A DNA stretch of 64,000 bases. Source: Dermanyssus gallinae. Lineage: Eukaryota > Arthropoda > Arachnida > Mesostigmata > Dermanyssidae. This document shows positions 13,201 to 21,335 of the stretch, in pieces; the first letter of the stretch is position 1; every line of letters starts with the position of its first letter. Both the position numbers and the translations under genes were made by a program. A model generated the notes under the pieces. The model did no database searches. It was not told the DNA's origin and saw only the letters and a list, made by a program, of their open reading frames with translations. The stretch is taken from NCBI GenBank assembly GCA_003439945.1, contig QVRM01001369.1, positions 1,102,501 to 1,166,500 on the forward strand. Direction: 5' to 3'.

Positions 13201-16200
13201 CACGTTTCACGACAGACTGATATACAAGAATATCTAAATTTAGAGAGAGTTAAGGTACAATTTACTATATATGCGTATTTAGGCGATAGCAGTTGCCGAG
13301 TGCGTTGACCTTCCTTTCCGATCTCCGTGCTGTTCTTCTACTATTACCCCCCCCCCCCTATACTCTAAGAAAGACTTAAATCTTCTCTCTAGTATTCCTG
13401 AGAATATCTTGTACGGGCAGCTTTTACAGCTATTGCTCTCCAAGCCTCTGGTTCCGTTTCATCTTCCCTTTCTTTGGAAATGAAAATATCTTTTGTGTGT
13501 TCATTCCTTATCAAATAATTTCCGTGTGTTTTCCCCCGTCGTGCCCCGTCGATTGTTTCCATCACTTCCTGGAGAGTAATTGCCCTCATTATCCAGACCC
13601 TAGCTTCCTTTGTCGTTTGATCCCAGGGGTCTTCATATTCTAGCAGCGCTTTTGGGGTTGTATCCGACTCAGTCAAAATCCTCCCGAAATGTTCGCCTAA
13701 CCAGCCCGTCTCTACTGAAAAATGTCTCCTCACCTTCCGCCTTAGCCATGTATGCGGCCATTCTTCAGCCTCCCTTATTGCAGCCCACTCTTTCTTTTCC
13801 CAGTAACTTTGCTTTTCTTCTTTATAAGATGTCTTAACCAACCGTTTAACCAACGAAGCGCCGCTCCATTCGAGAAAATGGTCATGCCAAGCTTTGTGGC
13901 TAAAAACGGTCCTCACCCCTCGAAATGACTAGATAGTGGTACAAAGGTGTGTTCGGAGGCAACCATACCTCGACGAATACTATTGTATAACTGTGAAGGT
14001 CTTAAAGGGGCAATGGATCTAATGCCAGATGATTTGTTTCGAGAAATAGACATCGCCCTCTTGGTAGAGACGTTCCAGCGGGAAGAACTGCATTTCGATG
14101 AGATGCAAGGGTTTCATCAGTTGGCCGCCATGCCTGTTGGGGGATTGGGCAGACCAGTAGGAGGACTTTCTGTCTATCTACGTAACTATTTGTGCCCTAT
14201 GCGATGTATAAGAAAAGATGAATACTATATGACACTTTCATCCGGAAGTGTTAACATTGTCGTGTTTTATCTCCCTCCGACATTTAAATCTTCAGAAGTT
14301 ATAGACGCCGTATTCGCGGGACTCTCGGGTCTTCACCTTAGGGCTCCAACAATCGTTGGAGGTGACTTTAATTGCAGAATAGATGAGGGAGCCAATGACG
14401 ACAAAGGGGAAGTTCTCCTGCAGCTTATGGATGATGTGGGTTTTGTGTGTGCTAATGCACGAAATGACTTCACCTACGTCTGCCATAGCGGCAGGAGTAC
14501 CATAGACTTATTGTTTCATAATCTTGATCGTACTGAGTTTCAGAGCTTTGAAGTTCTGGAGCTTGCTTCAAGAAAGCATCTACCTGTACGAGCTGTAGTA
14601 CGCGTGCCTGCTCTAGGGCAGGAACAGCAGAAACGTTCACAGATGAAGCCGACCCGTCAACTCGATTTAGCCGCGCTTCCAGTCGGTATTGAGAGTGTCT
14701 TGGCCGGAAGTGATGTAGATGTCTGCTGTCGGACTCTCGAAGGAGTAATGCAGAGAGCAGTTAAGTGGAAAAAGTTCAAGCCGCGGAGATCCCGGCCGTG
14801 GTTCACACGGACTTGTTACCTCCGACATAGAGAACTACTCGGCTTGCTAAGACTAGCAAAAGCCCGAGCAGATCCACAGCTCCAAGCAAGGCGAAGACAG
14901 GACTACGCGTCTCGTAGAAAGTCCTACATAGGGCTATGCCGTGACTATAAGGTCGAACATGCGAGGCGAGAGGAAGCCCGTCTACTTGAACGAGCAGAAA
15001 GGGAGCCCCATGCCTACATAAACCGCTCTCGTAAGGGGATACAGCACTCACTGAGTGACGAGCAGGTAAAACGTCATTTGACGAATCTGCTGTTCAACCC
15101 TGACGTAAAAAACTCGGCCACAGAGGTTGAGTATCCACTTACACTTGCGCAGCACATAATGAATCTTCCCTTTGAGGAAGAAGAAGTATGCCGAGTTATC
15201 CGATCTCTTTCTAGATGGAAAAGTAGTGGGCCAGATCGGGTCTACTACGAACATTGGGTGCAATCGGAGCCGCTCTTGAAGGGGATCCTCTGTGATTTCT
15301 TTAATAGAATTATGGAGGAAGGGCGAATGCCCAGAGTTTGGCACATTGCTAGGCTTTCTCTGTTATTCAAGGGTAAACACGGCGACGATAGAAGTGACCC
15401 AAATCTGTACCGGGGAGTGGCGTCGGAGCGAACGCTCAAGAAAATATTCTGTAAGCTGATTATTGAAAGGATTGCAAATATAGCAAACAATGCTCTGCCT
15501 TCCGAGCAGTTCGGATTTAGAAAAGGCATGGGGACCCGCGACGCCATCCACGTTTTGCAATCCGAAGTAGAACGGGCGGTGTATCGTCCAGGGGGCCACC
15601 TATATGCAGTCTTCATTGACTGCGTCAAGGCCTTTGACAAGGCTCCGCGCGATCTTATGATCGATTGTTTTAGACAGATTGGCATAGGTGGAGCTCTTCT
15701 GCAAGTAATTTCTAGTTTTTTCGACGATGATACACTGTTGGTGGAGGGAAGGAACGGCGTGCGTGAGCTAACGCAGAATGTTGGGACTCCTCAGGGGGAC
15801 CCACTAAGCTGCATCTCGTTCACGCTGCTTCTGGCCGACCTTGTTCAATACGTGCGTCAAGAGTTTCAACATGCCGTGGTAGTGATGTATGCTGATGACA
15901 TCGTTGTTGCTCATCGTAACATTGGTGCCATCTCGCGCATTACCGCCATGGTAGAGGCGTATCTCATGAAAAAAGGGCTAGAAATAAACTCACGCAAAAC
16001 TAAGGCGATTAAGTTTCGTCGCGGCGGGCGTTTAGGTGCAAACGACGTTATTCGTTGCTGCGGGAAGCCATTGGAGTTTGTAAACTCTTTCCCATACTTG
16101 GGTCTCCGGATTCACTACAGGGGAACATCGTTTACTACACACATCGAAAACAGTGTTACCTCGGCACTGGCAGCTCTCTACGGAGGGGTCGGAGATGTAC

Positions 16201-19200
16201 GGCGACTGTCCGTCGGTACGGCAGTGCGCTTGTTTATGTTAAAAACTCTGCCAAAGTTGGCGTATAGCTTAGACAGAGTGTGGCAACACCTATCTCAAGC
16301 TAATTTTAATTTGCTTGAAAAGTGCTTCACACTATACATGAAGCGAGTACTCTGCCTTTCAATCAAGGCGAGAAGCCGGTTCGTCTATGTATTGTCGGAC
16401 TGTGCGCCGATGGTGGAGATGCTTCGGCTTAGGCTGCGTATGCCATTGACGGAGCCACTTAACCATTTCTTGGAAGAGTAGCGACGCAAATTCACGGAAG
16501 CAGCGACGGAGGTAAGAACGCTCGACGTCTTTAAGTCTCCTTGGTTGTGGGCCGGGGTGGCCTGCGATGACAGGCATGTATATACCAGGTACATCGTACA
16601 CGGGTTCCATCACCTCGTATGCTCCCGTAGGGAGTTTCATGAAGACTATACTACTCAGTGTATTTGTCGGTTCTGCTCGCAGCAATGCGCTAAGTACCAC
16701 GCGGTTGATTGTTCGGCACTGCAACGAAGATCCTTACACTTTTTCTCTCGGTGGAGCGGCAAAACAACAAGTATTTATGTTTAATAATAGCATGGACTAT
16801 TTTGTACATACTCTATTTGAGTGAAATAAATATGATTGATTGAATAACCAACGAAGCCAACGGCCGCATAACAGGAACGATTTTTGCGTATTCCCGCGTC
16901 AACCTTTTGGCCTGCTTGGTCACCCTACACCGCTCGTTAAACCAAGGACTTTCGCTTCTTTTCTGCACCGGCAGCATCGCAGAATTCAAGAAGTCTACCA
17001 GACTACGCTCGTAGCAATCTATCTATACTGCCTCTGGCACCATGAATATCTTGCTAAGCCCTTGCAATAGGATATTACCGTTAATCCTTCTTCCTAAGCC
17101 CTTCCTCCTCCCTCGCTCTTAAACATTTTGCCTCATTTTCACCCAAATATCCATCGGTATATGCTTTCTAAGTCCCGCCCCATTCCTGTAAATGATTGTT
17201 TTCCCCTGCAAATGTTATGTCCCTTCTATCCTTATCTGTTGCAACCGGAGTGGCATTCATAAGTAAACACATTCGCCTTGTTGACTATACAGCAGCCGAT
17301 CTCATCCGGTACATCTAGCAAGGCTACCGTTCTTTCCGAATCAATTCTGTCTAATCTCGCAATTAAGTCCCCTCCTATAATTATTGGAGTCTTCCTCGGT
17401 AACGCTTCTATACCCAGCAAGTGGTGCTCAATCATCGTTTCTGTTGACTCCGTTCCCGCCGGTTGCACATATGTGGCCATTATTTCTAGTTTAGGTGACG
17501 CTACTGCAATCAGATCTTCTGCTACTATTTTCACGTTCATTTCTCCCACCAACGGTCTAACAAAAACTGCTACTCCACCGGTTAGCCTACCCGGACCCTC
17601 TTTAGCAGACACCACTGCATGGTACCCATAGAATCCCCGTATATCAAACTGCTCTTGCGACCAGGTCTCCGTTAAATTGAGAATGTCTACCCCTCTGTAT
17701 GCGTCGTCTCCGAGTAGATCTAACACTCCCCTCCCCTCGCAGTTCCACATTACTATCTGAATACGCGCATCCACTACTAGATTTTGCTGGATCTGCTGCT
17801 TCTCGCACGCTAGGAGCCTGTTCACCGTTGTCGTCAGATGTCAGGTCGACTTGAAACATGAGGAAGATGTCGTTGCACAATCTGCGCTTCTGTCCTGTCG
17901 TGTAGTTCTGACGCTATCAGCGTCATTGGTCGTATGTTGCAACGAATGCGAGGTGGTTGACGGGGCACCCATCGGTCCTCCCAGAAGGATTGGGATAACT
18001 TCCTAAGTGGACCTAGCCACAGTTTGCGCGATAATATCTTTCAACATCGGCATAATCGTTGAAATCACTTGTTGCACTATATATTCTAGTTCCAGCAGCG
18101 GCACGTGCTGCTCAAATTATTGCCAACGGTCTCAGGTGGCGAACTTGTTACTGCTAGATCCTTTGGTAGTTCGAGTCTTTGAAGTTTGGATGTCGCCTCG
18201 TTGAATTTGATCCAATTTTTTACTACCGAGGACCAAGTGCGCCTTGAGAAGTTATCAGATGCCTGTATGTGGCCCACATGTGTGCATAGTTGTACCAACG
18301 GGGCATCCAAGCGCTCCCCAATGCTATTTCGGGACGATTTTTGTAATAATTCCATGCGCTTTAGTCTATGTGGACATGAGCCCCAGGTGGCTTCGTGTTC
18401 TCCAAAAGACAAACTGCACCGGGCCTGGGCTTAGCAATTCTTTCTCAGGTGCTCCGTAGCGCCATACTTTCTGCATCGCGGATTAAGAAGTTTGCAGTTG
18501 GCTGCAAATTTATCCATGCTGTAACACTCAAAACATTGCATGGGTTCCCGATATAAGACGACTCCGTGTCGTTTCAACCCTAACCGAACCTCAGCTGGGA
18601 AATTCCCTCCCGCGAATAACCTGTTCGGAGGTCGATACAATATTTGCCTTCAGGTCTTTAGTTTTCACTAATATTGCTTCGGAAACTCCAAGCAGCCAAG
18701 ATTATAGCCTCCGATATCGAGAGATGCACGCCAAAAATTTTACCCTTCACTGTGGATCGTCCTCCACTGATCCTCGCAGATACCTTTACGCTGGCTAACT
18801 CCTGAAGCGATAGTAGCGTGGCTATATCTTCTTCAGCTTTAACCACGATTAGAAGCTCTCGAGCGATAAAGTTGCATACATCGTTGAAATGTAGCTTCAA
18901 GAAATTGTCGCCCGTTGAAAATATTACTGCCCCTTTCTTTTCTACTACAATCTTCGGCGCACGAGCTCGCCTAGACCGGGTCACCGTGATAAACTCCGAT
19001 TCGTCCGGAACCTTTTTACCGTCACAGCCGTCCTCGGTTGGCTCGCTAGTGATTCATATGGTCGCCGAGTGAGCCACTACCTGTGAGATACGCATATCTT
19101 TGCTGCGAGTGTCTTCCACAGGACTTGATGCGGCGCGCTTGCCGCATCCCGTCTTTGAACGGTGGGTCGGACCGCCCGCATCGTTGATTGATCCAACAAT

Positions 19201-21089
19201 GTGTCCATCCGCCTCTCCGTCCACATGCACGTACGTCACGTTACACTTCTTTAGTTGATGCTCCTTGAATTGGCACGGCAATTCAATGAGGCGTGGCGCA
19301 GCAATAGCAATACTAGCTATTGCTGCGCCACGCCTGTTTACAAACAAAGTACCGTTTGTTTACCATGCAGTCGCAGGCCAGACTGAAGTTTGGGTTCGAT
19401 TAATAATAATGGTACTGGCATTCGGGGAGGGAGGGTAGCGGCGTCGATAATGAGAGTAGTGGCGGTGAAATGACTGTAGGTGATATGAGAAGAGAGCCAA
19501 ACGTTGATGCTGCTGATGATGAGTATTGATACAGCCGGTACTACAATGATGATAATGACGGATGGGGTTTCTCCAATAAACTTACGGTAGAAATGGGGAT
19601 GCTAGGAGAGACGAATCTTGGCAACTATGATGGTGCGGTGATGTTGAAGACGAGAGAGAGAGATAAAGGCGGAGGTAGTGGCAAACCGAGGAGACGATTC
19701 CGGTGGAGGTGAGTGGTGATGAACACTGCTTCTAAATAATTAGTCCCGCTGCACACTATAGATTTTTACCCTAATCGAATCCTATCGAGTCACACATGGT
19801 ATGCTCATTGATACTTATGAATTTCCACGCAAAATGCTAAATTTTGCAAAGACGTCGGAAGATGCTGAAGCAGATTTTCCCGAGGGTTCACTACTATCCA
19901 TATACAAGCTCATCTTTGCCTTGTCACCCAAGTCACAGATATCCGGGGACAGAAAATCAATCATAGTGTGGTCTTCTGATATAGAATCCACCTAGAAGCT
20001 GTCACCAGCCTTGGAGACTTCGCGGTGTCGGCTTACTGCTCAGCATTATCATGAATCCCGGGAAGTGTGAAATCTATGTTACAGACGATACTGCACAGGC
20101 CCCAGACCTTCGCATCCTTCAAGCCTTATTGCCGGGATGTAAGGTTACCCTCGACAATGAATTGGAGCTCCTGGGAGTCCCCTCCGGCCGAGGCGCTTTG
20201 CAGAGGCGCTCTGGATAACCCTTTGAGCCAACATGACTGGAGCACACTTTTTTACGAAGAAGTGTATCGTGGCTTACTTGCGGGCGCTATCGACAAGTCC
20301 ACAAAGGCTCGTCTTCGAGCGGTCGCTGCTAAAGGATCCGGAGCCTGGTTGCATACGCTTTCAGGTGCCCCACAAGGCACCCTCCTGGACAACAACACAA
20401 CCCGAATCGGGGCAGGTCTTCGTCTCGGCTGTGACCTTGTCTCCCCCATCAATGTAAATGTGGCCAACCCGTTGACAAATTAGCCTATCACGGGTTATCG
20501 TGCATCATGAGTGCGGGACGGCGTGCCAGGCATGCCGGTATTAACGACATTTTCGGTCGAGCGCTTAGGTCAAGTGGATTCCCCTGCATCCTAGATCCCC
20601 AGGGCCTCTCCGCCGACGCTGGTAAGCACCCGGATGGGATGACTCTTATCCCCTTCAGTAGGGGTAGGATGCTTGTCTGGGACGGCACTGTCACCGACTC
20701 GTTAGCACCTTCAATGGTCGGTGGCGGAGCGATCTCAGCAGGCCACGCTGGTAAACTAGCCGAGGCGAGGAGGCTCGCAAAATACGCCTCAATAAGTTAT
20801 TCACATGAGTTTCAACCGCTAGCGTTCGAGACTTTGGGTGGTCCAGGCAACTTTACTCGCAAACTTCTCTACCTAGTCGGTGAGCAGCTGAACCGCGCAA
20901 CCGGAGACAAAAGATCTGCGGCTTTCTTGAGACAGCACCTTGGCCTCGACGTCCAACGCGGGAACGCGGCGTCCGTCCGGGGCACGCTGCTGAAGTGGTC
21001 CCAACCCACTCTATACGAGGTAGAGTAATATCCCCAGTGCACGCGTTTTTGGGAGACATTTGTAACTTCATTTATATTTTTCATAGAAG

Positions 21090-21152
<63 letters not shown>

Positions 21153-21276
21153 GAGAGAGAGGCTATTTATGATAATAATATAAAATAAGATAAAATTAAA
21201 AGAATATTTTTAAATAAGCTACAAAATCACATACATATGATTTAAAAGATATTCCACAAGGAATGGTAAATAAAAC

Positions 21277-21335
<59 letters not shown>

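Larger units (their letters stand above)
13860..16844 (+). mobile_element. Nearly full-length LINE inserted into another LINE
   Basis: It is bounded by a perfect 13-bp target-site duplication. The 3' end is an AATAAA-containing tail with a short tandem GATT repeat (TATGATTGATTGAA at 16831-16844). A single long frame begins 87 bases inside the left edge. The endonuclease N-terminus is present, so the copy is close to complete. The family resembles the neighbouring minus-strand LINE (both begin with a NCEG endonuclease motif); its clade is not settled by inspection. Confidence 0.85.
16845..19350 (-). mobile_element. Older LINE, right part: ORF1 and endonuclease
   Basis: This is the portion of the host LINE on the far side of the nested insertion. 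The endonuclease lies at 17232-17840, with IQIVMWNCEGRGVLDLL, TETW, KTPIIIGGDLIARLDRID and YECHSGC. A piece near 16900-17000 reads PWFNERCRVTKQAKRL, the segment after the endonuclease. Upstream come ORF1 pieces in broken frames (18086-18412, 18658-18984, 19054-19347) with two zinc knuckles at 18431-18640 (CFECYSMDKFAANC and CRKYGATEHLRKNC). Several stops show it is older than the nested copy. Confidence 0.8.
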
